A DNA stretch of 64,000 nucleotides from positions 1,054,001-1,118,000 of the forward strand of contig JAJFZO010000065.1 in NCBI GenBank assembly GCA_021397835.1, in the 5' to 3' direction. Position numbers and translations under genes: made by a program. Origin of the DNA: Moringa oleifera. Taxonomy: Eukaryota; Streptophyta; Magnoliopsida; Brassicales; Moringaceae. A model generated the notes under the pieces. That model had not been told where the DNA came from, did no database searches, and saw only the letters and a list, made by a program, of their open reading frames with translations. This document shows, in pieces, positions 41,160-53,519 of this stretch (the first letter of the stretch is position 1; every line of letters starts with the position of its first letter).

Positions 41160-42867
41160 TTAAACAGATGGAGGATGATATTGAACTGGAATCAAGTAAA
41201 GATCATCTTTTCTTCTGACAGTTGCCCCAAAGGCCTCGCTCATATCCAGATCATTGGTCTTCATTCAACCAGGAAGTTCCCACTCAAAATGGTACAACAG
41301 CATTGCCAGGAGGAACTCAACCTTGACCAGACCAAAGGTCACGCCAGGGCAGATCCTCCTTCCAGCACCAAATGGAATGTATTCACATTTAGTCCCCTTA
41401 TAGTCAATGGACCTATCAAGGAACCTTTCTGGGTAAAACCTTTCTGGATCAGTCCAGTAACCGGGATCTCCCCTTAATGCCCAGGCGTTAATGATCACCT
41501 TGGTTTTGGCAGGTATCTCGTACACATTAATCACACTCCTCTCTCTATTTACTCTTGGAAGTAACAGAGGAGTGGCAGGGTGTAATCTCAGAATTTCTTT
41601 GACCACTACTAACTTCAGATATGTTAATTCATGAATACCAGTTCATCAACACTTCCTCTTCTGTTGAAAATCTCTCTCACCTCAGCTTGTGCCTTTTCCA
41701 TCATTCTTGGGTTTTTTATCATTTCTGACATAGCCCAATCTACGGTCGTTGCAGAGGTTTCAGTCCCAGCGAGCAAAATGTCCTGAAAAGGGTTACATAA
41801 CCTTGAGTTGAATAGCTAAGCAACCATATTTCTTACCAATTTCAAACAAGATAAATTGAAGAACTAGAGTTAAACCCTAGTGTAGTGGACATTGTCAATA
41901 AGACCATTATATAACTGTACTAATTTAAGGAACTTTATATGAAGGTAAGAAGCTCTTACCAAGATTACTGCTTTGATGTTGTTGGTAGTTAAGGAAAACC
42001 CGAAGTTTCCGTTCTCTGAAACTTCTAAGAGTACATCAATCAAATCAACATCCTCCTCTTCTTCTCCCTTGCTGGCACTTGTCGCTGTCTTGCCCTTTTT
42101 ATGGTCAATGATTATCTTCTCAAGTATCTTGTCAAAAACTTCATGCAACCTCTCAAGTTTAGCTCTCATGCCACTGATCACATAAAGCAACTTAACAGAA
42201 GGATACAGGTCTGCAATGTGAAACCTCCTGCTGCCTCCACAACTTCCCTGAGAATAGCCACAAACTTTTCCTGGTCTTCCAATTTCTTACCAACAGCTGC
42301 CCTTGAAGTGATTGTATATGATAATGAGTAGATTTTCTCAGTAAGATTGAGAGGTGATCCTTCTTTTGATGAAATCCATCTAATGAGATTCATTACTTGG
42401 TCCTGCCTTATTGGTTGGAAGGTTTGTACCCGTCTTGTGCTGAGCAGTTCCAATGTGCAAATTTTTCGTAGTTGTCTCCAATATTCACCATATGGTGCAA
42501 AAGCAATGTCTGTGGAACCATAAGCAACAATTTTTGAGACTAAAATCTCAGGCCTTGTTGCAAAATTAATGTCATGGGTCTTCATTACCTCTTTGGCAAG
42601 CTGTGGTGAAGAAATGACAACAGTAGAAACTTGTCCAAGTCGTAAATGCATTAAAGGTCCATATTTCCTTGTCATGTCTCTCAAAGCACGGTGAGGTAGA
42701 GAACCTATGAAATTGTACATGTTTCCTATAAGAGGCAGCTTCCATGGCCCTGGAAGCAGATTCCTAGTTGAGTGACAGGAGTTAGATCTACTTCCAAATT
42801 TCAGTGCCAAGAACATGAAAAGAAGGGAACTGGAAAATATAGTCAAGGAAGGGAAACTGAGCTCCAT
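41160..42867 (-). pseudogene. CYP726A-like P450 pseudogene (few lesions)
   Basis: Exon 1 is 42867-41960 and exon 2 is 41782-41160. The gene is nearly complete, with anchor [45 protein letters not shown] and haem loop [10 protein letters not shown]. It is broken by a 1-bp deletion in exon 1 just after EAAGGF (near 42219), a 1-bp deletion in exon 2 after SVDE (near 41643), a small insertion near 41608, and a nonsense change in the conserved WELPGG motif (second Gly to TGA, near 41267). Most of the frame is still open between lesions, so the loss is recent compared with the other pseudogenes. Confidence 0.9.
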
Positions 42868-44298
42868 AAGGAATCTGCTTTGAGGTTTCATCTGATTGTC
42901 ATAAACATCCAATCCACTTAAATTATGTTTTTGAGCTTTGGAGTTATTCAGGTTCAGTATTTTGTCTCAACTGGTATGGTATATTACGTTGATGCCCTTC
43001 TCCATAAGGGAGGCTTGGCCAGATATTAGGACACCGCATTGTACAGCAAACCTAACCAATTTTCAAAAGCAACTTTTCTTGATTTCTTTATTCCTTCTGC
43101 TTCATTTTGCAACAACATTTGGTAAATGCGACACTAAACCAACCAGATCATTTATGTCCATTTACTTAAGAGGCATGAAGATAGCTGCTTTCAAGACGAA
43201 CATAACGCAAGCATTTGTCCTACACTGCATAAAAAACAAAGTCACAAGTGAAACCAACCTTCTAGGTGAAATTTAATATAAAGATCTGGTCTACAACATA
43301 TCAGATCAGTTTTGTCTCCATTAGTATTAAAACCTAGAAGTTTATTATTACATTTCACTATATTACAATCACTACATACGTCCTAGCATAACTGGAACAT
43401 GCCTTTGCATTCACCATTTCAAGATCCAACCTTATCCCAAGAGCTTTAATTGGATAAAATTCCTCTGAGAACTTGATTTAACTATAACAAAAGCATCGAT
43501 TACAAGCACCAAGTCCTGAACAGAATAGTACCATAATCTTTTCCAACAAAATTTTCTTAACTAGACTTGTTCCTGTCTCAATAAAACCTTAACTGTGCTG
43601 CAGGAAGGGGCTCATAGAAAACAATAGACAGGTTACTACAGTATATGACTTGAGAAATGTATTTGTTTCTGATGTCAAGAGAACTCTATTTGTCAGCTGC
43701 TTACTTGACTATAATTTTACATTCTTAAGTTCCAGTCAAATTTGTTAATCTAATAACCTATCTCAAAATGACAGCAAGAGGCAGCTAATACCTACTCCAG
43801 AACTTCAGCAGATTCAACCAGACTTTCCTTTCTTGCTAAGTGATATCACTCATATGAACAGGAGAAGTTTCAAACGGCAGCATCAGTAAGTATCGCCTTT
43901 GAAAAATAAAATGATCAGAAGCACAACAAGATCCTTGCATAAGAAACAAAAAACAGAAAAGAATTACAAACTCTGGCTTATAATGAACATGCATCAAAAA
44001 AAGTAGTCTCAGCAACCGCTCTTAAGATCATTCAAGCTGAATAATTTCTTTTCATGCTGAGATATGAACTTCAAACATGTGACAATAGCTTATCAGATTA
44101 AATTCTACTTGTTAAAAACATTATTCATTGATTCTGTACTTACAAGTAGTATGGGAAACATCTACCACCAGTACCAACATTACATTCCTACTTAACAGAA
44201 CTGCTTACCATATGGAAGCAGCTTGAAATTCCCTTTTGCTAATAGGAGAACTTTAGTTCTTCACTTAAACAAAAAGCTCAAATTGAAACAAAAAAACT
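42868..44298. other. Left-over P450 upstream spacer
   Basis: Contains the promoter-side repeat of the P450 unit (for example around 43290-43400), and at 43490-43880 words shared with 21600-21720 (accaagtc...cagaatagta, tgaacaggagaag). No open gene. The 3' UTR of the serine acetyltransferase gene should lie near its right end. Confidence 0.5.
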
Positions 44299-45474
44299 CT
44301 AAATAACATAGTCAGACCATTCAGATATATGTGAGGTATGATCCATAGTAAAACTAGGAATCTTGTCAAGCCTAATGGGGTTCTCTTTTCCACCAATTAA
44401 CCTGGCTGGATTCCCCACAGCAGTAGTCCTTGGTGGCACATCCTTTAGCACCACGGAACCAGCACCAATTTTCGCACCATCACCAATCCTAATGTTCCCC
44501 AGTATACAAGTCCCTGCACCTATCAACACCCCATCACCAATCTTTGGATGTCTATCACCACAAATCTTGCCAGTGCCCCCCAGTGTCACGTTATGCAAAA
44601 TTGAAACATTGTTACCAATAACAGCCGTCTCTCCAATCACTACTCCGGTGGCATGATCAAACAATATTCCCCGTCCTATCTTGGCTCCCGGATGAATATC
44701 CATAGAGAAAGTTTCAGATACCCTGTTCTGAATCAACAGGGCCAGAACTTTTCTATTTTGTGACCAGAGATTGTGTGCTATCCTATGTGACTGGCATGCA
44801 AGAAACCCTTTGAAGTTCAAGAGACAATGCACATAGCTTATGCAGGCAGGGTCTCTCTCTTTAACTGCTCTTAAATCTTCCTTCACTGCCTCAATGATTT
44901 CTTGATCATCTTCAAGCACACCCAAGAAAAGATCAAATAAGGTACTGCTAGGGAGGCTCGAGTTGCTTAGTTTGATGGATAGATGATTGGCCACCGCCCT
45001 TTCTAGTGATTTTTGCGACAGGATTGAACTGTAATAGTAGCTAGACAATATGGGTTCTCGATCCACCTCGGACCTAGCTTCCTCTTGCATTTTGAACCAT
45101 AAATCATCTCTGCCTTCCTCTCGATCAACTTCGTCAACAAGTGGACATGTGTGCAGGGTTTTGGTTTGCTTCCTGCTAATGGGTATGCGAGGAACATGAT
45201 CGGAGAAACTGGGTCGGCAAAATTTGACGTACCTAAACTCATGATCATTGGCTTGAGTCCGGTTTCGGTCGTGAGAAATTTGGGGACTTTCTTTTCTCGG
45301 AGTGTCAATGCAAGCTGCCATGGAACTGTCGGAGAGTTTCTGATTTTCGGAGAGTGAGAAAATTCGGGATTTCAGAGGAGTGCCTGAAGACTGGAGACGT
45401 TTGCGGATAGAGAAACAAGGCAGGTTGCTATATTGGGTGAGAGACGCAGGTCCACTAATGACCAGAACTTTCAT
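44299..45474 (-). CDS. Serine acetyltransferase, plastid/mitochondrial type
   Basis: Makes O-acetylserine from serine and acetyl-CoA, the committing step of cysteine synthesis. 391 aa in one exon. The first about 110 residues are a Ser/Arg-rich targeting region. The SATase N-terminal helical domain follows (DLWFKMQEEARSEVDREPIL). Then the left-handed beta-helix: MDIHPGAKIGRGILFDHATG carries the catalytic-site His (DHATG), DRHPKIGDGVLIGAG carries the second His, and hexapeptide repeats continue to AGSVVLKDVPP. It ends SEWSDYVI, and a C-terminal Ile is the residue plant and bacterial SATs insert into O-acetylserine (thiol) lyase to form the cysteine synthase complex. The frame is open upstream to 45543, but the first ATG is at 45474. 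The long leader suggests a SERAT2-type organellar isoform. Intronless structure is normal for this group. Confidence 0.95.
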   Translation of the reverse strand: MKVLVISGPASLTQYSNLPCFSIRKRLQSSGTPLKSRIFSLSENQKLSDSSMAACIDTPRKESPQISHDRNRTQANDHEFRYVKFCRPSFSDHVPRIPISRKQTKTLHTCPLVDEVDREEGRDDLWFKMQEEARSEVDREPILSSYYYSSILSQKSLERAVANHLSIKLSNSSLPSSTLFDLFLGVLEDDQEIIEAVKEDLRAVKERDPACISYVHCLLNFKGFLACQSHRIAHNLWSQNRKVLALLIQNRVSETFSMDIHPGAKIGRGILFDHATGVVIGETAVIGNNVSILHNVTLGGTGKICGDRHPKIGDGVLIGAGTCILGNIRIGDGAKIGAGSVVLKDVPPRTTAVGNPARLIGGKENPIRLDKIPSFTMDHTSHISEWSDYVI

Positions 45475-45588
45475 GGAAAAAGAGAGTTTCTTGGGGAAAT
45501 TTTCTGAATCATAGACGAAGAAAGCTATAGGAAAACGGCTCACTTCACATCCCCCGTTCTGATGGGCTAGCTTCCTGGAGAAAGCGCT

Positions 45589-45596
45589 TATTTAAA
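45589..45596 (-). promoter_or_regulatory. Probable TATA box of the serine acetyltransferase gene
   Basis: The minus strand reads TTTAAATA 115 bp upstream of the first ATG. A motif match at a plausible distance, nothing more. Confidence 0.45.
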
Positions 45597-45599
45597 GGG

Positions 45600-48500
45600 T
45601 CCTAAGACTCCGCCATGCTCTGACCTCCCATCACACATAAATTCAAGGCCAAAATTAAAAAATAAAAACCATTAATATGATACTTTTAATATCGTAAAAA
45701 TTAATAATTTCAAAAGACAATTTAATTCGATATCACCAGGAGCAGCCAAGCCTTAGAAAACGGAACCCAACCTCTTCGGTTTTAATTTTTCAAAATTTTT
45801 TCAGATTATAACTATTATTTTTAAAAAAATTATTTATATTTTAAAACTATTTTTATAATTTTAAACGATACATAATACATAAAAACTAATATCTTATATA
45901 TCATGTAATAACACTATTGTCTATATGAATTAAGTATTTATATTAATCTAAATTATGTTAAATTTCTTAAATAATATTAATATGAGATAATTTAACAAAA
46001 TAAACTGTTAATATTATTTATTTTTTAATTAACAAACTTAAATTAATTGAGTACACTTTTTTTTAAGATAACATTATGTAAGACTTCATTAATATATACT
46101 TTTAATATTTTATATTATATTTCATTCAAAATTTTGCAAAGGGATCCGACAAAATTAAAGTAAGGGATTCAAATCGTAAGCTTCTAAACGGCTCTATCTT
46201 CAGAGACGTAATTAAAAAGCATATAATATAAATAGTGTGAGTAAATTACGGTGTTATCCTTTCAATTGATGGCCACAAGAAACAATGCTAATGTGATGTG
46301 AGCCTCAAAGTCTGCATCTTTAACAAAAATCACCACTTTCTTGGGTTCCTCTTTGGACTAATTGGTATCCTTTCAATTGATTGCGGGTGGGTCCCATTCT
46401 ACTCAACTTGCCCGTGATTGGATCACGACCGTTCACACGGATCATGATGCTCCATACTCCCCTGATCACCACCCATATTGTGGGTACCTCGTCTCTTCTT
46501 TCTAGGTAGGGTTAAATATTTTGTAAATTAAAATTTTTAAAAAAAGTAGATATCAAAAAAAATTATTATTTACTTTTTTTAACAAATTTTTTTTAAACGA
46601 ATTATTTTTAATTTAGTTTAAATCAGATTTGTTTTTAATTTTTTTTCTTAATAAATTATTTAAATTAAAATTTTTTATAATAAATTTTAATGTTAAAAAT
46701 ACTTTTCAAAAAAATTTAAAATTTTTAAAAATACGAATTTTGAATAAATATATGTAGTATTTAATAACAGCTTAACATTTCTTTATTTCATTGAAAAATT
46801 TAAAAATCGTTACATAAATTTTTTAATTTGAATTATTTTGATTAATTGAAAAATTATAAGAATTTAATTAAAAATATAAATAAAATTTATTTTGATATTT
46901 ACTTAAATATATATATTCAGTTTAATTATTTCAAATTTAAACGGTTCTAATTGCATCTGGATAAACTTTTATCAGAATCGGATCCACATGACGTATGGAA
47001 TGACGAGCCGCCGCATGATTGCTTGTTAGGACACGTTACAGTGTTATGTCGGTTGATTTCCTCCTTGACGGCTGCCAAAAGGGAAGAAGAATCCAAGTTG
47101 AAGGCAGCCGACTCTTCTTCTATTATGTAACTGATTACGTCGTTACAAGGGAAATAAGAACTAAACTGTTAACCTACCAATTAACGCACGTGTAATTTCA
47201 TCCCTACCTGCCCTGCCGTTTATTCCCACGTGCCTACATGCCGCCTCCACGTTAAAAATAAAATTAATCTCACCTATATGAGGATAATTAAGCAATTGTT
47301 GTAATAATTAACGTCCATGATTAATTAAGGTGTTTTAATATTGAATAATGAATGTTTTTTGGTGTGTGGGAATTTTCACGTGCGAGATTAACACGTGTGA
47401 AAAATTCGGATTAGATAAGCATAATAAGAGTGTTCATTTTTGGCGTAAAAATTTCTAATGTTTGTCGATAATGTAGTCTAATTATCTATCTTTTTTTAAA
47501 AGATAAAGCTAATTATACTAACCGGGAGGCTAAAATGTTACACTTGAATTTCAACCGTTACAGATTTTCAAGCCGGACTGCTTGAACTGACCAGATTTTT
47601 TTAAAAAAAAAAAAATGGGACCCATTTTATATTAAATTTTTTTATTGGTGATTTTTTAATTTTAATTATTTTTATGATGAAATTTTTTAATGATTTTAAT
47701 GTGTATACAAAATAAAAAAATTAAAATATTTTATTTTATTGGATGCTGCATTGTAGATGGATGTCAAGATTTTATGTTGAGATTTTTTATAATTTTAAAA
47801 TATATTTACTAAACTCTGATAAATCATTACGGATTCAAGTCCACTGCTTTTTTATGATTTTATGCTGAATATCACGTGCCACCCATTATATTTTCTTTGT
47901 TTTTATTATTATTATTATTATTTGGGAAATTGCCACATCCACTCAAGGTTCATCAATTAATGATTACTCCCAGGACCATCCATTTAATCTCAAAATTGAT
48001 CCACAAAATAGGTTTTTTATTTTCAATTTCTTTCAGGAAGCCCAGAGCCTGGAGGTGCCTCTTCAAAACCTAGAAAAGCTCCACAAAATTTAATTTAATC
48101 AATATGATATTATTCATCTTTCTTTTAAATTCATTTTTGCAGATAATTTCTTTGTTGTTTAAATTTATATTAAATTTTTTAAAATAAATTAAAAAATTAA
48201 CATAAAAATATTAATTTGTACATGCAATGTTTTTGAATGCTTTTAAAAAACTTAACATTGCGGGTTCTTCTGGGAAAGGGCAGAAACCTAAAGAAGAATA
48301 TTGTGTGGACAGAATAACAAGGATGCCAAGACTATAAAAATGATTCCTTTTTCTTTGCAAGAATATCTCTGGCACTGTTTGGTCATCATACACAGAATCT
48401 AACCCAGAAAGACAGATGAAGAGAGCAACCAAAGTAGACCTCTCTGAGTCCACTTTTGGGCTGATGGGGACTGCACTTTCAGGAGAAAAAAGAAAGAAAT

Positions 48501-50522
48501 AAAAAATAAATAAAAGAGATTGGAGACACAAAAGAGAGCTCTGATTGAGAATAGGAGCACAGATTCCTTTTAACATTTGACTTTGGCCAAATGGACATAA
48601 ACCATTTCTCTATGTTGGATTTCAATCATGTAGGGCGATTCAAATTGTACAACACGAACATAACAACTTTAATGATGATTTTATCTTGATCTTGTTTTAG
48701 GGTTTTCTTTTAGTGTCTAATAATAGTTGTCCTCAACTTTTCTTTTTCCTGAATTTTGGACTCATTGGCTGCGAGGAGCTGGGTTTCCTCACTAACCCAC
48801 TACAATAAAATATATTTTAATTGATATTTTTTAAATAATTAATCATATAAAAAGTATAATTTATATTAACAATAATATAATAATAAAAAATTAATATAAT
48901 TCAATTTTTTTAGATTGAAGTTATGCAAAATTTTAGTATTTATCATACATTATTAATTAAATTTATTATTTAAAAAATGATGAATCCAAATATGATATAT
49001 TAATTAAAATAAATTAATATTATTTAAAAATTTTAAATTTAGATATATTTAAATTAAAAATTTTATGTAATGAATTTTCATATGAATTTTTTTATATACG
49101 TAAAGAAATACTCAAGCTACCGTTTTCAAAAATTTTTAAAAATTAAAGATATATATTTTTAATAATTTAAAATTTTTATAAGAATAAATATTTTATAAAA
49201 AATTATTTAAATTTGAGAAATAGACAAAAAATGGAGTAAATAATTTATTTAAATTATTTTTTAATAATAAAAATATCCCTTAATTAATTTTTTAATTACT
49301 GAGTTAAATTTTAATTTAATTCAAATTAATAAATTAATATTTGATTTATTATTTTTATTATAAAATTTACTTAAAAATATAAGATAAATGTTAAAATTTT
49401 AAAAAATCTTTTTTCATTTTTTTTTTTTTGGCAATCCTTTTTGGAGGCTTGAAACTTAATCTTAGTTGCACATTTTATGATTGCGTCCTCCAATCCAATT
49501 AGCGGCACCCGAACATCCTTTCTACTTTCATTCAGGCCTTGTCCACCCATAGTGTCCAGCCCAAGGCAGTTGGATCCTCCAGCTTCATTTTCGTGCTGCA
49601 TTAAACAATGGAGTCCTTAAGGGTTTAGCTTTCATGGCTTGGCCAAGTTTAAAATGATTGGTTAATCTCAATTAACCACTCAACAAGTTGGTCACAATCT
49701 CAATTTCGTGAGCTTGGAAGTAAGATCGTAACCTGATGCCATTCTACGCTTCACTCATTCTCTTTTGCCTACCCTTAGAATTTTGAAGAAGAGAAGGCTC
49801 TCTTCCCCTAACCTTGAAATGAACCTGCTGAGCATCCTGTCAACCGCTGAACTTTGCGAATATTGCTGTTGATCTCTATATATGAGCAGAGCACCAATTT
49901 CAGCAATGATATTGATATGGGATTGTGTTTTATTTACATTTATTTAATTAATAAAAAAATTTATTATTTTTGTAAAGATTAATATAAATAAATTAGTACA
50001 TGATCTAACTTAAAACAACCATGCAACCATTATTATTGTCCATACCCTGAATCAAATCATGAGTACTGTACAATCAAAACATATTGGTATATATAAGCAA
50101 TATCTTCCTTTCACAGGAGGTTAAGGTAGGAGATAGCTGCGAAAGTTTGCTGCTTTCATACTTGATTGAGTCAAGAAGGATAGCCTAATACAAAGAATCT
50201 CTAGCAAAACATTACAGATTACCAAAATATTAAATTCATAGCTGAATTTGACTTTTGGAAAATTTTACATGGCTGAAAATATTTTTGCATGTTTTTACAG
50301 GCTGCGATTTGTCGTCTCTTCCTCATTCGTCAAAATTTTATATCAAAACAACGGTGAAAATTAATATATGTCCTTTTCCAGTTTATATGAGAATCAAGGC
50401 TCAGTACTCTCAGCTTGCGTACGTGCATTTAAAAATATGTGGCGAAGATTTGCTTTGATTTTTTGTTCAACTTCAAATAGTATGCTCGTTTTCTTAAGGA
50501 ACAAGGGTAATGCAAGTCAGTG
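45600..50522. other. AT-rich divergent spacer
   Basis: Shared upstream region of the serine acetyltransferase gene (minus) and the first GDSL gene (plus). Mostly very AT-rich. Islands of more balanced composition lie at about 46240-46500, 46970-47240, 48215-48790 and 49430-49900. Open frames at 48211-48576 and 49371-49601 (minus) have no recognisable family. The islands could be promoter elements, non-coding RNA or transposon remnants. Confidence 0.4.
47187..47878. promoter_or_regulatory. Cluster of CACGTG (G-box) motifs
   Basis: CACGTG occurs at 47187, 47227, 47377, 47392 and 47873. The pair at 47377/47392 sits in an imperfect palindrome (ttcacgtgcg...acacgtgtgaa). G-boxes bind bHLH and bZIP factors in light, jasmonate and ABA responses. 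Which flanking gene they serve is unknown, since both are more than 1.7 kb away. Confidence 0.5.
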
Positions 50523-52662
50523 ATGGCAAGGCTGAACGCTGTCTTCTTGATTTTCTTCCTTGGTGTAGTCCTCGCTTCAACGAGCTGCAAAGGTGAATCT
50601 GAGGAGCCAGCAAAGAAGCATGTTGCTGCATTGTTCATCTTCGGAGACTCGATTTTGGATGCTGGAAACAACAATTATATCAACACCACTACGCTGGACC
50701 AAGCCAATTTCTGGCCTTATGGAGAAACATACTTCAGGTTCCCCACCGGACGATTCTCCGATGGCCGGTTGGTGTCGGATTTTATTGGTGAGATTGAAGA
50801 CAAGTCTGTTTTTTCATGTCTTTCTTGTTTGTACAAATCGTGTAATAATCTCTTCTGTATAACTCCTTATTATGTCATTCCAGCTGAATATGCAAACCTG
50901 CCATTGATCCCACCGTTTCTTCAGCCTAGCAATCGCCAACATTACTATGGAGTCAACTTTGCATCAGCTGGGGCAGGTGCTCTAGTTGAAACTTTCCAGG
51001 GGGAGGTATGTATGGTGCAGTATGTACGTCATACATGCCAAATTCTCTTGGTTTTATATGCTAATTCTGCTAACATAAATACTTTCTTCCTAAGACATCT
51101 TAGCCTTTTTTTTTTTTTTCCTTCCTTCAATTAGTATACCTTTTGCCATTGACAAGACGTACTGTATTTCTCAAAACACTTGGCACGAGGTCATTATGTT
51201 GCTTGAAAATGGAAGAGAAAACTTGACACGGATTTTCTTGGGTTAAAACTTTCTTTAATGGATCAGCTAGGTACATAATATTCAGGCCAAAAGGGAATTA
51301 AACAAGAAGGAAGAAAGACGGTAAAATTTTATGGTATACATAAGCTAGAAACTGAAGATGGTGTTGACCCAAATCTGGCAGGAGGGTAAGCTCAAGACGA
51401 GACAAGTTTACTTTTATAAGTTGGAGGCAGCTAATTTATGGGTCCACTAGGTCTTCAAGTGCAGGCTCTGATATGTCAAACATCAAGTGAGCCCCAAGAA
51501 AATGGTATCCTATCTCAGTTGATATAGGAGGTAAAAACATAGAAAACGCACCCATAGTAAATTCTATGGTGAACATAAAATTTGACAGGATGGAATCTGA
51601 AAGCTAAATGGCAATGTGAAATTTATTGCTTGTTTTTGTTTTAAAAATTTTTGGGTTTCCAGGTGATTGATCTTAAAACTCAGCTGAGATACTATAAGAA
51701 GGTGAAGATTTTGTTGGGAGAGAGGTTAGGCGATGATGAAGCAGAGATGAGAATATCAGGAGCAGTCTACTTGTTCAGCATTGGAAGCAATGATTACATG
51801 AGCCCTTTCTTGACCAATTCCACTATACTAAACTCACCCAACTCTAAATATGTAAGGATGGTAATTGGCAACCTGACAACAGTTATCAAAGTAAGCATCA
51901 CCCTTTTGAATATTTAATTGATTTTCTTTTTTTCTGAGCAAGAGTAGTTTTCTCTTAATTAAGCTGCAAAGGCGTTGCTAGGAATTTATTGACTCAAGTG
52001 AGTTACTTTACTGGTTCATTATGCAGGAAATATATGAAATAGGGGGCAGAAAATTTGCATTCATCAACTTGCCGGATCTAGGTTGTTTACCGGGTATCAG
52101 AATACTGAATCCAGAAAACAATGGAAGCTGCTTGAAAGAAGTTTCATCACTAGCAAAGTTACATAACAAAGCTCTGATCAAACTACTCCCTGCACTAGAG
52201 AAGCAATTGAAAGGCTTCAAATATTCCATCTTTGACTTGAGCCACAGCCTCAGAGAAAGAATGGTTCATCCCTCTAAATATGGTATGTCAGGCTTCTCTG
52301 CCTGAGAGAATTTCTTTCTTTTTTTTTTTTTTTCTGTGTTTGTTTTCAGTTTTTGGCTGTAGCACTTGTGGTGAAACTGAAGCTTGCAATCTATTTTGTG
52401 TCATGAAGGTTTCAAGGAAGGAAAGGCTGCATGCTGCGGGACAGGGCAGTTTGGGGGAGTCTTCAGCTGCGGAGGAAAAAGGCTGGTGAAGGAGTTTGAG
52501 TTATGTGAGAACCCAAATGAATTTGTGTTTTGGGATTCTTTCCATCTCACTGAAAACGCTTACAAGCAATTTGCAGATGCAATTTGGAGTGGACCATGCA
52601 ACTCTTCCCATGTTATTGGGCCTTACTGTGTGAAGAAACTGTTTCAAATTCACCAAGTATAA
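50523..52662 (+). CDS. GDSL esterase/lipase (array gene 1)
   Basis: A secreted SGNH hydrolase of 374 aa. Exons are 50523-50787, 50884-51005, 51663-51890, 52027-52282 and 52409-52662. All introns are GT-AG and phases close. A signal peptide (ARLNAVFLIFFLGVVLASTSC) precedes block I FGDSILDAGNN with the nucleophile Ser. Block II is VNFASAGAGAL (Gly), block III is IGSNDY (Asn), and block V is WDSFHLTENAY with the catalytic Asp and His. It resembles the GLIP1/GLIP5 type of plant GDSL enzymes, which cleave or transfer acyl groups in the apoplast and include defence-related members. It is the most divergent member of this array: the third intron differs and the C-terminus is KKLFQIHQV instead of NLKTLFE. 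Confidence 0.92.
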
Positions 52663-53435
52663 CCTTTTGATCTGAAAGAAAAATCAGAAGTAAAGAGAGT
52701 AGCTGTTGCTGTCATTCTTTCTTTTTGGAAATGAATAAATTCATATTTCCAGAAAAAGTTGATTGCCATTTCTGTTTCTTTCTTCCGCCCCTCCAACTTA
52801 TGAAAAGCCTTCTACAATAATACCATTGATTGTGACAAACGAAAAAAAATTCGAAGTGATCAACAGCTAACTTAATTTTTTTGAATTAAAAATTATAGTA
52901 ATTTCTTTACACACTAAACAAGAAAAAACTGTGGAGATTCAAGATAGGTGTCGAAAGAGGGAGCTTGAAGATGAGTTGCAATGTTACTTTACACAAGGGT
53001 CTATTGCTGAAACGAAGTAGGGTCTATCAGCAACTGAGATCAGATCGTTGGTCTATCCATTTATCAGGCAATGTCTATGGTCTGAATGAATGCCATTCCT
53101 GTTCAAGAGAGTGAAGAATGACATATAAAACGAATTTTGACACAATTAAATAAGGAAGTGTGCAGTTAACGTCTCTGTCCCATATGCACCAAAAAAAAAA
53201 AAAAAAAAGCAGTGAGAGAGAGAACAGAAAAAAACATAAAATGAAAAGTTAGAGATGAAGTGAATTATTGCTTTCAAGGGCAAATTTTGTCTGTCCACAT
53301 TTCAGAAAGTTTTCGTATCCATCAATGTCAACGGCTCTTTTTATTAATTTGTCATTGCCAATAATTTTATGGCGGCCAGATTCAAGATTTTATAGGTAAG
53401 TATTTGAATTACTGCTCTAAATTGTAATTCAAAAA

Positions 53436-53515
53436 CTGACCTTTATAGCTTGGATGCTCTGCTTTTTGACCCTTTTCATCCCTCTGAAAAGTCTTACCAG
53501 CAAATTGCAGATCTA
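53436..53515 (+). pseudogene. GDSL gene relic (exon 2 acceptor joined to exon 5)
   Basis: The words ctgacctttatagcttggatgc match the end of intron 1 in the neighbouring genes. They run straight into a piece reading LLFDPFHPSEKSYQQIADL, the D-x-x-H block of exon 5. Exons 2-4 are absent. It is the trace of a lost array member between genes 1 and 2. Confidence 0.7.
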
Positions 53516-53519
53516 AAAT

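Noticed and set aside
45475..45543. Open frame continuing 23 codons upstream of the serine acetyltransferase start
   Set aside because: It contains no ATG. The first ATG is at 45474 and gives a normal organellar leader.
48211..48576. 121-codon minus-strand frame in the long spacer
   Set aside because: No family resemblance and no exon partners. The region is less AT-rich than its surroundings but shows no gene structure.
49371..49601. 76-codon minus-strand frame
   Set aside because: Lysine-rich tail comes from the AT-rich flank. No recognisable domain.
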